50,094 bases of DNA from Nodularia sp. LEGE 06071 (GTDB lineage: Bacteria; Cyanobacteriota; Cyanobacteriia; Cyanobacteriales; Nostocaceae). The first letter of the stretch is position 1. Each line of letters begins with the position of its first letter. The DNA is taken from positions 1-50,094 of the forward strand of contig NZ_JADEWH010000024.1 in assembly GCF_015207755.1 (NCBI RefSeq), given 5' to 3'. The notes under the pieces were generated by a model that was not told the DNA's origin, made no database searches, and saw only the letters and a program-made list of their open reading frames with translations. Of this stretch, positions 16,107 through 23,670 are shown one piece after another. The position numbers and the translations under genes are program-made.

Positions 16107-17798
16107 ATGCAGCCGGATTCCAAAGTAAATATCCTTTTGGTGGACGATAAGCTGGAAAATTTACTGGCACTAGAGGCAATTTTGGAAGGATTAGGACAAA
16201 ACCTAGTCAAAGCCACTTCTGGAGAAGAAGCTTTAAGGTGTCTGTTGCATCAGGATTTTGCCGTAATTTTACTAGATGTGCAAATGCCAGGGATTGATGG
16301 CTTTGACACTGCGACCCTAGTTCGTAGTCGCGGGCGATCGCGCCATACTCCGATTATCTTTCTCACAGCCTTTAGTACCAGCGATCAAATGCTGTTTAAA
16401 GGCTATGCTCTGGGAGCTGTGGATTATCTGCTTAAACCCATAGATACAGATATATTGCTCTCCAAAGTTACAGTATTTGTCGAACTTTTTCAGAAAACGC
16501 AAGCAGTTGAACGACAAGCAGGGGAACTCACAGCTATCAATGCGGAATTAAAGCAAAGTGAAGAACGGTTCCGTTCACTGAGTACCTGTTCACCGATTGG
16601 GATTTTTGAGACTGATACTGAAGGAGTCTGTAAATATAGTAATCCTTGCTATCAAGAAATTTGTGGCTATACTTTAGCCGAGAGTTTAGAAACCAGATGG
16701 CTGGAATGTGTACATCCCGAAGAACAAGAAGAAGCGATCGCTAGTTGGTCTGCCTATATTCGCGGAGGTAAGGAATATTCGGCAGAATTCCGCTTTAAAA
16801 GAACCGATGGTAGTCAACCTTGGGTTAAGGTTCGCTCTTCGCCCATGTTTTCTAGCCACGGTGAATTACTTGGTTATGTAGGGACTCTGGAAAATATTAC
16901 TGAGCGTAAGCAAGCGGAAGAAGTTCGCGCTCAAGTGATTCGAGAACAGACGGCTAGGCAAGAAGCAGAGGCTACTAACCGGATGAAAGATGAGTTTTTG
17001 GCTGTGCTTTCCCATGAACTCCGCACACCTTTGACTTCCATGTTGGGTTGGTCAAAAATCCTCCGCGCTAAAAAACTTGACGAAAAAGCGACGGCGCGCG
17101 CTCTGGATGCTATTGAACGCAATGCGATCTCTCAAATGAAGCTGATTGAGGATATCTTAGATGTCTCGCGAATTATTCGTGGTGAGCTACGGTTGCATTT
17201 AACTGTGGTGAATCTGATTTCGATCATTGAAGCAGCTTTAGAGTCGGTGCAACCTCTGGCAGAAACCAAAAATATTGAATTAAATCCTATTCTGGATACT
17301 TCTCTCAACTCGGTTTGTGGAGATCCCGCCCGGTTGCAGCAAATTGTCTGGAATTTACTGACTAATGCGATTAAGTTCACTCCTGAAGGCGGTAAGGTAG
17401 AAGTCCTGGCTAATACTATAGAATCACAGGGGGAAGATCAGTTATTTCCCCGTGAAGAAGTTAGACTTTCGTCTAGTTCTGCTCCCCTGCGGTTTTCTAA
17501 ATCTGCCTATGCCCAAATCCAAGTGATTGATTCAGGTATTGGCATTAGCCCAGAATTCTTACCTCAAGTTTTTGATCGTTTCCGACAGGCGGATAGTACC
17601 ACAACGCGATCGCATGGTGGCTTGGGTTTAGGTCTGGCGATTGTGCGTCATCTCGTAGAATTACACGGCGGCATGATTTCCGCAGCCAGTTTGGGGACAA
17701 AACAGGGATCGACTTTTACTGTAAAAATACCCCTGATGCAAGAAAACAGTAATATTAAAGACGGTGAAGAAATATGGCCAGGAAATGCGACTAATTAA
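16107..17798 (+). CDS. REC-PAS-HisKA-HATPase hybrid histidine kinase
   Basis: A 563-residue soluble kinase with an N-terminal receiver domain (acidic pocket in ILLVDDKLEN, phospho-acceptor D57 in VILLDVQMPGIDGF), a short coiled coil, and a PAS domain (about 150-270, GIFETDTEGVCKYSNPCYQE and a PAC end). HisKA with H303 in FLAVLSHELRTPLTSMLGW and HATPase_c with DSGIGISPE and GGLGLGLAIVRHL follow. There is no membrane span. The receiver in front of PAS suggests it is downstream of the large hybrid kinase, as in other CheB/CheR/kinase clusters. It overlaps the convergent ArsR gene by 4 bases. Confidence 0.93.
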   Translation: MQPDSKVNILLVDDKLENLLALEAILEGLGQNLVKATSGEEALRCLLHQDFAVILLDVQMPGIDGFDTATLVRSRGRSRHTPIIFLTAFSTSDQMLFKGYALGAVDYLLKPIDTDILLSKVTVFVELFQKTQAVERQAGELTAINAELKQSEERFRSLSTCSPIGIFETDTEGVCKYSNPCYQEICGYTLAESLETRWLECVHPEEQEEAIASWSAYIRGGKEYSAEFRFKRTDGSQPWVKVRSSPMFSSHGELLGYVGTLENITERKQAEEVRAQVIREQTARQEAEATNRMKDEFLAVLSHELRTPLTSMLGWSKILRAKKLDEKATARALDAIERNAISQMKLIEDILDVSRIIRGELRLHLTVVNLISIIEAALESVQPLAETKNIELNPILDTSLNSVCGDPARLQQIVWNLLTNAIKFTPEGGKVEVLANTIESQGEDQLFPREEVRLSSSSAPLRFSKSAYAQIQVIDSGIGISPEFLPQVFDRFRQADSTTTRSHGGLGLGLAIVRHLVELHGGMISAASLGTKQGSTFTVKIPLMQENSNIKDGEEIWPGNATN

Positions 17799-18136
17799 CG
17801 ACTGTGCGCCGTTGATTGTTGATAGATCAGAAACGGTTGTGCTGACTTTAACACCGCCTCCAGTAATCCTGGAAATATTGCCTCTAAATCCTCTTGCCTT
17901 AACCGATTGATGTGTTGTGTACCTTCTTTATGAGTTAACACAACTCCCGACTCTCGTAAAATTTTAAAGTGATTGGACATGGTTGACTTGGCGATCGCAA
18001 AATCAAACCCCGCACAACACTGTTCTCCCTGAGTCGCCAGCAACCGCACAATCTCTAGCCGCACTGGATCGCCCAAAGCATACAGCACTCCTGGTAAGGA
18101 AATATCTTTTCGGTCTGGATGATATAAAAATTTCAT
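17795..18136 (-). CDS. ArsR-family winged-helix transcriptional regulator
   Basis: A 113-residue repressor-type protein. ALGDPVRLEIVRLLATQGEQ is the typical ArsR N-terminal part, and KSTMSNHFKILRESGVV is the recognition helix and wing. A vicinal pair C40-C41 lies just before the recognition helices and could sense thiol oxidation, electrophiles or metal. It is divergent from thioredoxin, nitroreductase and GST genes, which favours redox or electrophile sensing. It probably controls both directions through the palindrome at 18175-18189. The sensing model is inferred, not shown. Confidence 0.88.
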   Translation of the reverse strand: MKFLYHPDRKDISLPGVLYALGDPVRLEIVRLLATQGEQCCAGFDFAIAKSTMSNHFKILRESGVVLTHKEGTQHINRLRQEDLEAIFPGLLEAVLKSAQPFLIYQQSTAHSR

Positions 18137-18174
18137 TGTTGCATTATCTCTTTAAATGCCGTATATTTTTTTTA

Positions 18175-18189
18175 TTCGATAATATCGAA
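18175..18189. promoter_or_regulatory. candidate ArsR operator
   Basis: TTCGATAATATCGAA is a perfect 15-bp palindrome (TTCGAT, AAT, ATCGAA) in the 79-base gap between the divergent regulator and trxA. It contains GATAAT, which resembles a -10 element for the rightward genes, so bound repressor would block the polymerase. A half site-like CCGAAT follows at 18193. Confidence 0.7.
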
Positions 18190-18215
18190 CAACCGAATTA
18201 AATCAGGAGGCACTT

Positions 18216-18545
18216 ATGTCATCCGTTACAAATGTCACAGAAGCCACATTTAAAAAAGAAGTTCTGGAAAGTGAAATTCCAGTCTTAGTGGACTTTTGGG
18301 CCCCTTGGTGTGGTCCTTGTCGGATGGTGACTCCAGTTGTCGATGAAGTTGCTGGCGAATATGCAGGACAAGTAAAAGTCGTAAAACTGAACACAGATCA
18401 AAACCCGACTGTTGCTAGCCATTACGGTATTCGGAGCATTCCCACACTCATGGTATTTAAGGGGGGACGACAAGTTGATATAGTCGTGGGTGCAGTACAA
18501 AAAACTACCTTAGCTCAAACTTTAGGGCAGTATATTAAACAATAA
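18216..18545 (+). CDS. trxA: thioredoxin
   Basis: A 109-residue classical thioredoxin with the active site in [12 protein letters not shown] and the cis-proline loop in [15 protein letters not shown] strong AGGAGG precedes the ATG by 6 bases. It reduces protein disulfides in the cytoplasm. Being first gene after the ArsR operator and ahead of a nitroreductase and a GST, this copy is probably an inducible stress thioredoxin rather than the housekeeping m-type, which is an inference from context. Confidence 0.95.
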   Translation: MSSVTNVTEATFKKEVLESEIPVLVDFWAPWCGPCRMVTPVVDEVAGEYAGQVKVVKLNTDQNPTVASHYGIRSIPTLMVFKGGRQVDIVVGAVQKTTLAQTLGQYIKQ

Positions 18546-18556
18546 TAGCCTACTGA

Positions 18557-18588
18557 GTGTACAGACGTGATAAATCGCGTCTGTACAC
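18557..18588. repeat. GTGTACAGACG hairpin repeat
   Basis: GTGTACAGACG (18557-18567) and CGTCTGTACAC (18578-18588) are exact inverted repeats, extended inward by three more pairs (one G-T), giving a 14-bp stem with a 4-base loop. It lies 11 bases after the trxA stop and could dampen or partly stop read-through into the nitroreductase gene. It is related to the hairpin at 16028-16047. Confidence 0.65.
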
Positions 18589-18649
18589 AAAAGTGCTGCT
18601 GTGAACGGATCAGCTAGAAAACTAATATCATCATCATCAGGAGAATCTC

Positions 18650-19312
18650 ATGCATCCTACCACTCAAATTAAACCTTTAGATGTACCTAACGCCATCATC
18701 CAGCGTCGTTCTATCAAGACTTTTAAAACAGACCCCATTGCCCCGGAATTGCTTCAACAACTGGTAGAATTAACCGTAGCTGCGCCCAGCAGTTTCAATA
18801 TCCAGGACTGGCAAATTGTCCTAGTCCAAGATGAGGCGCAAAAGGCAGCATTAGCCGCAGCAGCTTGGAATCAACAGCAAATTATTCAAGCGCCGGTGAC
18901 CTTTGTCTTTGCAGCCGATCCTAACGCCGGGGAGGGAGATTTGACCCCAGTTTATGAACAGGCGATCGCGACTGGAGCTTGGAATGAAGGCACGGTAAAC
19001 TACTTTAAAAGTGCTATTCCCCAATTTCAAACAGGGTTGGGAGACAAACGCCGGGAATATGCGATCAAGAATGCGATTATTGCTGCTACCCATTTAGTAT
19101 TAGCCGCGGAAAGTTTAGGGTTGTCCACCTGCTTGATGAATGGCTGGATTGAGGCGCAAGTTAAAGAAATTATCGGTGCTGATGATCCTGATTTAGCGAT
19201 CGCTGTTTTAGTCCCTGTCGGTTATGCAGCAGAGCCACGCTTAAACCCTGGTCGTTTGCCATTATCTCATAACGTGTCTGTAGGTAAAATAGGAAATTCA
19301 TATCAAGGTTAA
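18650..19312 (+). CDS. nitroreductase family protein
   Basis: A 220-residue FMN-dependent oxidoreductase. The N-terminal AIIQRRSIKTFKTDPI carries the RRS FMN-binding signature, PSSFNIQDWQIVLV follows, and the C-terminal VLVPVGYAAEPR is typical of the family. Members reduce nitro compounds or quinones with NAD(P)H; the natural substrate is unknown. It follows trxA by 104 bases that hold a hairpin repeat, with an ATCAGGAGAATCTC ribosome region before the ATG. Together with the GST it looks like an electrophile or quinone detoxification set. Confidence 0.9.
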   Translation: MHPTTQIKPLDVPNAIIQRRSIKTFKTDPIAPELLQQLVELTVAAPSSFNIQDWQIVLVQDEAQKAALAAAAWNQQQIIQAPVTFVFAADPNAGEGDLTPVYEQAIATGAWNEGTVNYFKSAIPQFQTGLGDKRREYAIKNAIIAATHLVLAAESLGLSTCLMNGWIEAQVKEIIGADDPDLAIAVLVPVGYAAEPRLNPGRLPLSHNVSVGKIGNSYQG

Positions 19313-19340
19313 ATTCACCTAATTCGTAATTCATAAACCG

Positions 19341-20036
19341 ATGATTGAACTTTACTACTGGACAACCCCCAACGGACATAAAATTACTATGTTCCTGGAA
19401 GAAACCGGGCTACCATACACAATTATTCCGGTGAATATTGGGGCCGGAGAACAATTTAAACCAGAATTTCTCCAGATTTCTCCTAATAATCGCATCCCCG
19501 CAATTGTTGACCATGAACCTGTTACCGAGGATGGACCGATTTCCGTATTTGAATCTGGGGCAATTTTGCTGTATTTAGCCGAAAAAACCGGGAAATTGAT
19601 TCCTGAAAATCTGCGCGATCGCGTTGAAGTCCTCCAGTGGTTATTCTGGCAAATGGGGGGACTCGGACCAATGGCGGGACAAAACCATCACTTCAACAAA
19701 TACGCACCCGAAAAAATTGATTACGCCATTAATCGGTATGTTAAAGAGACAGGACGCTTATATGCAGTGCTAAATAAGCGCCTAGCAGATAGAGAATTTG
19801 TGGCCGGCGATTATTCCATAGCTGATATCGCCGCCTATCCTTGGATTGTCCCCCATGAAAGCCAAAGCCAGAACCTAGAGGATTTTCCTCACTTGCAGCG
19901 GTGGTTTGAAACAATTCAGGCTCGTCCCGCTACTATTCGCGCTTACGAAAAAGCAGAAGCATTCCAACAGGAACTTGACTTGGAAAAATCACGAAATTTG
20001 TTATTTAACCAGTCGGCAAATACAGTCAAAATCTAG
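19341..20036 (+). CDS. glutathione S-transferase, YfcG/Ure2p-like
   Basis: A 231-residue GST. The thioredoxin-like N-terminal domain starts IELYYWTTPNGHKITMFLEE, with NNRIPAIVDHEP and FESGAILLYLAEKTGKLIP around the glutathione-binding cis-Pro and Glu-Ser. The helical C-terminal domain contains YSIADIAAYPWI (N-capping box). The Y-TPNG-K start is typical of the Nu class/YfcG-Ure2p group with disulfide reductase or peroxidase activity. It is last in the ArsR-flanked group, 28 bases after the nitroreductase stop. Confidence 0.9.
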   Translation: MIELYYWTTPNGHKITMFLEETGLPYTIIPVNIGAGEQFKPEFLQISPNNRIPAIVDHEPVTEDGPISVFESGAILLYLAEKTGKLIPENLRDRVEVLQWLFWQMGGLGPMAGQNHHFNKYAPEKIDYAINRYVKETGRLYAVLNKRLADREFVAGDYSIADIAAYPWIVPHESQSQNLEDFPHLQRWFETIQARPATIRAYEKAEAFQQELDLEKSRNLLFNQSANTVKI

Positions 20037-20395
20037 GAATTTTACGATTCTCTCCTTGCTTTTGCGTAGCGTCTCCCTTTGGGAGCTGATCGAATCGCCC
20101 CCTAACCCCCAATTATGGGGGAACAAGAATTTTCAAAGTCCTCCAAACTTGGGGAATTTAGGGGGCAAAACAGGCTCAAACGCAGACAGGAATGACTTTC
20201 GCGTAGCGTCTCCCTCTTCTCCCAAAGGGAGAGGCTAACGCCAACGGAGAAGGAGAGGGGTTGGGGGTGAGGTTCCCTACTTGATTACGAACTGAAACGA
20301 AACGTCAACTTTAGTAAAATCAGGTTTAAATCTCACCAAGTTAGTGATAACTTAAATAGTAGGACGCGAAATAAAAAACTAACCCCAAAGGGTAA
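20037..20395. repeat. intergenic region dense in palindromic repeats
   Basis: These 359 bases hold no gene but several dispersed repeats: GCGTAGCGTCTCCCTTTGGGAG at about 20065, a CCCCTAACCCCCAATTATGGGG module at about 20098, CGCGTAGCGTCTCCC at about 20201 and CTTCTCCCAAAGGGAGAGGC at about 20215. They match repeats at 9703, 20690 and 49530. The last 110 bases should hold the promoter of the small gene that follows. Confidence 0.6.
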
Positions 20396-20563
20396 ATGAC
20401 TATGTGTCCCCTGTCATCAACCCAAGCAAAGATCAGTAGATCAATCATAAGTGGCAAACAACCTGATTTTCTGGTCAGAGCCAAATCCTCAAGTGGAAAA
20501 AGTGTGATTGCTGATGTTGCTAGATGCTCTGTAAACCCTAGTTTTGAAGTTTCAAATAATTAA
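20396..20563 (+). CDS. small hypothetical protein (53 or 55 residues)
   Basis: A frame from ATG at 20396 (or ATG at 20402, two codons later) to TAA at 20563, preceded by AAAGGG and followed after 34 bases by a strong intrinsic terminator. The protein begins MTMCPLSSTQAKISRS, continues IISGKQPDFLVRAKSS and ends ADVARCSVNPSFEVSNN. It is basic in the middle, Ser-rich, has no membrane span, and has two Cys, in MCPL and ARCS. I do not recognise it. The frame, ribosome site and terminator together argue for a real gene. It is flanked on both sides by the same repeat family. Confidence 0.55.
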   Translation: MTMCPLSSTQAKISRSIISGKQPDFLVRAKSSSGKSVIADVARCSVNPSFEVSNN

Positions 20564-20597
20564 CAAGTTTAACAATTGCAAAACAGTGAACCTATAA

Positions 20598-20626
20598 AAA
20601 CCTGGTCAACCCGTACCAGGTTTTTT
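20598..20626 (+). terminator. intrinsic terminator
   Basis: AAACCTGGT (20598-20606), loop CAACCCGT, ACCAGGTTT (20615-20623): a perfect 9-bp stem leading straight into TTTTTT. It is 34 bases after the TAA of the small gene and fits a Rho-independent terminator in the rightward direction. Confidence 0.85.
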
Positions 20627-20689
20627 GGTTTTCTAGGAAGTTTTCAATTGAATATGACTTACGCAAAAACTCTGTGAAACCCTCTTTAC

Positions 20690-20755
20690 TTCTCCCAAGG
20701 GGAGACGCTACGCGAACGTGTACTTCTCCCAAAGGGAGAGGCTAGCGCCAATGTG
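20690..20755. repeat. paired dispersed repeats
   Basis: CTTCTCCCAAGGGGAGACGCTACGCGAACG followed by CTTCTCCCAAAGGGAGAGGCTAGCGCCAATG. The first is an inverted and the second a direct relative of the modules at 20201-20245. Each contains a small CTCCC/GGGAG hairpin. They lie just past the convergent end of the cbiG-cobJ gene. Confidence 0.65.
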
Positions 20756-20793
20756 GTTCGTTTTTTCATAATTTTGCGTAAATCCTGTTGAAA

Positions 20794-22521
20794 TTAAATC
20801 TTTTCTTCAGTGTATCGTCTTGGTGTATAAACTGAAATGCGTCCATCACTGCGCTGAATTGTTCGGGTTTGGCTGGAACCAACTAAAATAACTGTCCGCA
20901 TATCGGCTGAATCTGGTGTTAAGTGATCAAGTTTTATTACCTTCACCATTTGTCCTGATCTGCCGAGATTTCTGGCTAATACGACTGGGGTATCTGGTGT
21001 TCTATATTGCAGTAAAATAGTTTTCGCTGCTGCTAGTTGCCAAGTGCGCTCTTTGGAGACAGGATTATAGAAGGCGATCGCAAAATCAGCTTGAGCCGCC
21101 CCAGCAATTCGTTGTTCGATAATTGACCAAGGTTTTAAAATATCAGACAGGGATATCGCGCAGAAGTCGTGTCCTAATGGCGCACCAATGACCGCCGCCG
21201 CCGCTTGCATAGCCGATATCCCCGGTGCAACATGAATATCTATACTTTCCCATTCCGGTTTGGGGTAGCGATCGCATACCTCAAATACAGCCGCAGCCAT
21301 TGCATATATCCCAGGATCACCAGAAGAAACTACTGCTACATATCGCCCTTTTGCTGCCAAATCCAGCGCCATTGTAGCCCGTGCAATTTCTTCCCGGTTG
21401 TCGGACTCGTGCAGTTGTTTACCATCAGCCAGAGAACCAATTAAATTTATGTATGTTTTGTAACCCACTAAATCAGTTGCAGATTTGAGTATTTCTTTCA
21501 CCTCTGGAGACATCCACTTGGAAGCACCTGGCCCAGTGCCAATAATTGCTAACCGTCCCTGTGCTTGACCGATGGTGCTGGGGTCGATTGGTGTGGCGGC
21601 TATGGCGATAGCTAGGTGGGAAGATGAGGAGGATAAGGGAGATGAGCCAGTGGTGGTGAGTGCTATGGCTTGGGACGGGCTATAACCTTGTAATGTAAAA
21701 TTTTCTAGTTGATTTGAGGTAAAAAAGCGGGCAGGTACTTTAAAGGCGTTAGCAATGGCTTTTAAGCTGGGATTATTGGCTAGGGTGATTGGTGCAAATA
21801 TTCCGGCTACTGATTCTGGGGCAAGTTCGGCATCTGCTAGCAGCTGTTCTACTAAGGCTACATCAACGGTATCACTAATGGCAATTACTATAGTTGCTGG
21901 GTGATAAACAAGGCGGTTGGCTGAGGGAGTTACTAATCGTTCTGTAACCTGGATTGTCAAATCACCATTGGGGTCTATAGGTAGTTGACTATTACTCAAC
22001 CAAGGCGCTGAACCTTCAAGCTTAACTTGCGCCCCTGCTAATAAATCTGAAATAAATTTCTTCGCATCATCTGGGTTGGCTAAATGATATCCAGGTGGAG
22101 GAGATAATAACGCGGTGCGGAAACGGATATCACCTGTGGTAGTGATTGCAGGTTTAACATCAAGCGCCTCAGCAATACGTCGCGCCAAATCATTCACACC
22201 ATTCAGTCCACCCAAAAGTGGAACTACCGCACTACCATCTTCAGCTACGGCTATTACTGGCGGTTCCTGTTTTTTATCGGAAAGCATTGGTGCTATTGTT
22301 CTGATCAGGATACCAGCAGCACAAATACCAATTAACGGTGTTCCTTCGGCGAATAACTCGCGCAGTGTTTCCCCAAAATTCGTGAAGCTAACATCAACGC
22401 CAGATGTGCGACCTGCCAAACCGTATAATGTTGCCTCTGGCAGGACATTGATGATTTTTCGGGCTACTGGTACACTGTTTTCACCCAGTACCACTATGGC
22501 AGGTGCAATCTTTGTGATCAT
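20794..22521 (-). CDS. cobJ: CbiG-CobJ fusion: cobalt-precorrin-5A hydrolase / precorrin-3B C17-methyltransferase
   Basis: A 575-residue two-domain protein of corrin-ring synthesis. The N-terminal half (to about 300) is CbiG-like, with LIGICAAGILIRTIAPML, AVVPLLGGLNGVNDLARRIA and the C-terminal CbiG segment ESVAGIFAPITLANNP. The C-terminal half from about residue 322 is a SAM methyltransferase of the CobJ/CbiH type (GRLAIIGTGPGASKWMSPE, VVSSGDPGIYAMAAAVFE, APGISAMQAAAAVIGAPLGH). CobJ methylates C17 and contracts the ring; CbiG opens the lactone in the anaerobic route. The fusion occurs in cyanobacteria. It sits downstream of cobI, cobH and cobG on the same strand, separated from them by a toxin-antitoxin pair. 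Confidence 0.92.
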   Translation of the reverse strand: MITKIAPAIVVLGENSVPVARKIINVLPEATLYGLAGRTSGVDVSFTNFGETLRELFAEGTPLIGICAAGILIRTIAPMLSDKKQEPPVIAVAEDGSAVVPLLGGLNGVNDLARRIAEALDVKPAITTTGDIRFRTALLSPPPGYHLANPDDAKKFISDLLAGAQVKLEGSAPWLSNSQLPIDPNGDLTIQVTERLVTPSANRLVYHPATIVIAISDTVDVALVEQLLADAELAPESVAGIFAPITLANNPSLKAIANAFKVPARFFTSNQLENFTLQGYSPSQAIALTTTGSSPLSSSSSHLAIAIAATPIDPSTIGQAQGRLAIIGTGPGASKWMSPEVKEILKSATDLVGYKTYINLIGSLADGKQLHESDNREEIARATMALDLAAKGRYVAVVSSGDPGIYAMAAAVFEVCDRYPKPEWESIDIHVAPGISAMQAAAAVIGAPLGHDFCAISLSDILKPWSIIEQRIAGAAQADFAIAFYNPVSKERTWQLAAAKTILLQYRTPDTPVVLARNLGRSGQMVKVIKLDHLTPDSADMRTVILVGSSQTRTIQRSDGRISVYTPRRYTEEKI

Positions 22522-22601
22522 TTGATTAGATATTTTACAAAAGTTGATGTCCTTTCAAATGAAACCACAGATGGACACAGATAAACACAGATAATTTTGC
22601 A

Positions 22602-22979
22602 CTAACAGTCTAATATTTCTTCGATAACACTCTTTAAATCTTTTTCCCCAGGGCGTTTAGCAAATTGCTCATGACTATAAATCCAAACAAGTCTGATGGT
22701 AAAAGTAGTGACATTCACTAAATACATTAACCTGATTTGTCCGGAAGCTCCCTTAGCAAATCGTAGTTCCAATTTGTGAAATGTCCATCCTTCTGTTAAT
22801 TGCATCTTTGAGGGTAAAGGTTCTTGACGGGAGTTATAAGGATACTGCTCTTCAGTCAAATTTTCTATAATTTCTACCATCAGTTCAACAAAACTAGAAC
22901 CATGAAACTTTGCCAATTTTTTAAAAGAACGCTGGAAATTATCAGACTTTTCAATCGAGAAGGGAGTTAAGCCAGTCAC
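22602..22979 (-). CDS. RelE-like toxin candidate
   Basis: A 125-residue basic protein. SIEKSDNFQRSFKKLAK at the start, the central HKLELRFAKGASGQIRLMYL and the final TIRLVWIYSHEQFAKRP resemble the strand order and spacing of RelE/ParE toxins, which cleave mRNA on the ribosome or inhibit gyrase. The assignment is by pattern only. The GTG start is supported by AAAGGAG six bases upstream, and the gene overlaps the end of the Panacea-domain gene by 29 bases, a typical toxin-antitoxin layout with the antitoxin first. It lies inside the cobalamin gene group. Confidence 0.65.
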   Translation of the reverse strand: MTGLTPFSIEKSDNFQRSFKKLAKFHGSSFVELMVEIIENLTEEQYPYNSRQEPLPSKMQLTEGWTFHKLELRFAKGASGQIRLMYLVNVTTFTIRLVWIYSHEQFAKRPGEKDLKSVIEEILDC

Positions 22980-23538
22980 GCACCTCTCCTTTATTAATGC
23001 GATTTGAAGATTCTGAATTACAAGCGTCTTCTAAAACCTGAGACATTACAGATTGAAAAGCAGGATGGTCCCGTTCTATTAAATCAAGTTTCTGATAACC
23101 CAAAGCCTTCATATCCTCCAGCAAAATCCGTTCCGTTGAACTTGCATTTGCAGGTAAACCCTTGCGTGCTTTTGTCCAAGGAAACTCCAAGTGAGTCATA
23201 TTACTGAGTCGATAAGCACGGTAACCACCAAAATATCCCCAAATTTCCTCTAACAGCTTTTTTTCATCTTGAGGAATCTGTAACAACAATTTCTGACTAG
23301 GTATGGGTAACTGCTGCGCTTCAAATTCACTGTAAAACCTGTAAGCCGGAGGACAGACAGGCCCGTATCGCCATGCTTGAATGTCTTCGTCAAACAATGG
23401 CTGATCGTATATTGCTAAATACAAGCTTTGTGAATAGTAGAGAAGCTTTTGAACCTTCATGTTGGTCATTTCGGCTTCTATACCGTCTTCGTAAGCCCTC
23501 GCAATAAAGTAGCGAGCTGCGTCTAGACAATTTATCAT
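22951..23538 (-). CDS. Panacea-domain (SocA-like, DUF4065) putative antitoxin
   Basis: A 195-residue protein with the Panacea/SocA/GepA signature: an N-terminal AARYFIARAYEDGIEAEMTN, then MKVQKLLYYSQSLYLAIYDQ, then DIQAWRYGPVCPPAYRFYSE. This domain has been described as an antitoxin module paired with many unrelated toxins. The C-terminal 60 residues are gene-specific and probably bind the partner. The partner here is the overlapping downstream RelE-like gene, a less familiar pairing than the small alarmone synthetase, Fic and membrane toxins usually linked to this domain. Confidence 0.8.
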   Translation of the reverse strand: MINCLDAARYFIARAYEDGIEAEMTNMKVQKLLYYSQSLYLAIYDQPLFDEDIQAWRYGPVCPPAYRFYSEFEAQQLPIPSQKLLLQIPQDEKKLLEEIWGYFGGYRAYRLSNMTHLEFPWTKARKGLPANASSTERILLEDMKALGYQKLDLIERDHPAFQSVMSQVLEDACNSESSNRINKGEVRDWLNSLLD

Positions 23539-23670
23539 CGTTCAGACCCGCAAATAAAACCAAGCATAATATCATAGCAAATTTTTAATTTGCCTATATA
23601 CTTAATTATAGATTCAATAGTACAGAAATACTATTTACATAGCGTGTCGTAGACAAGAATTTTGTTTAAC

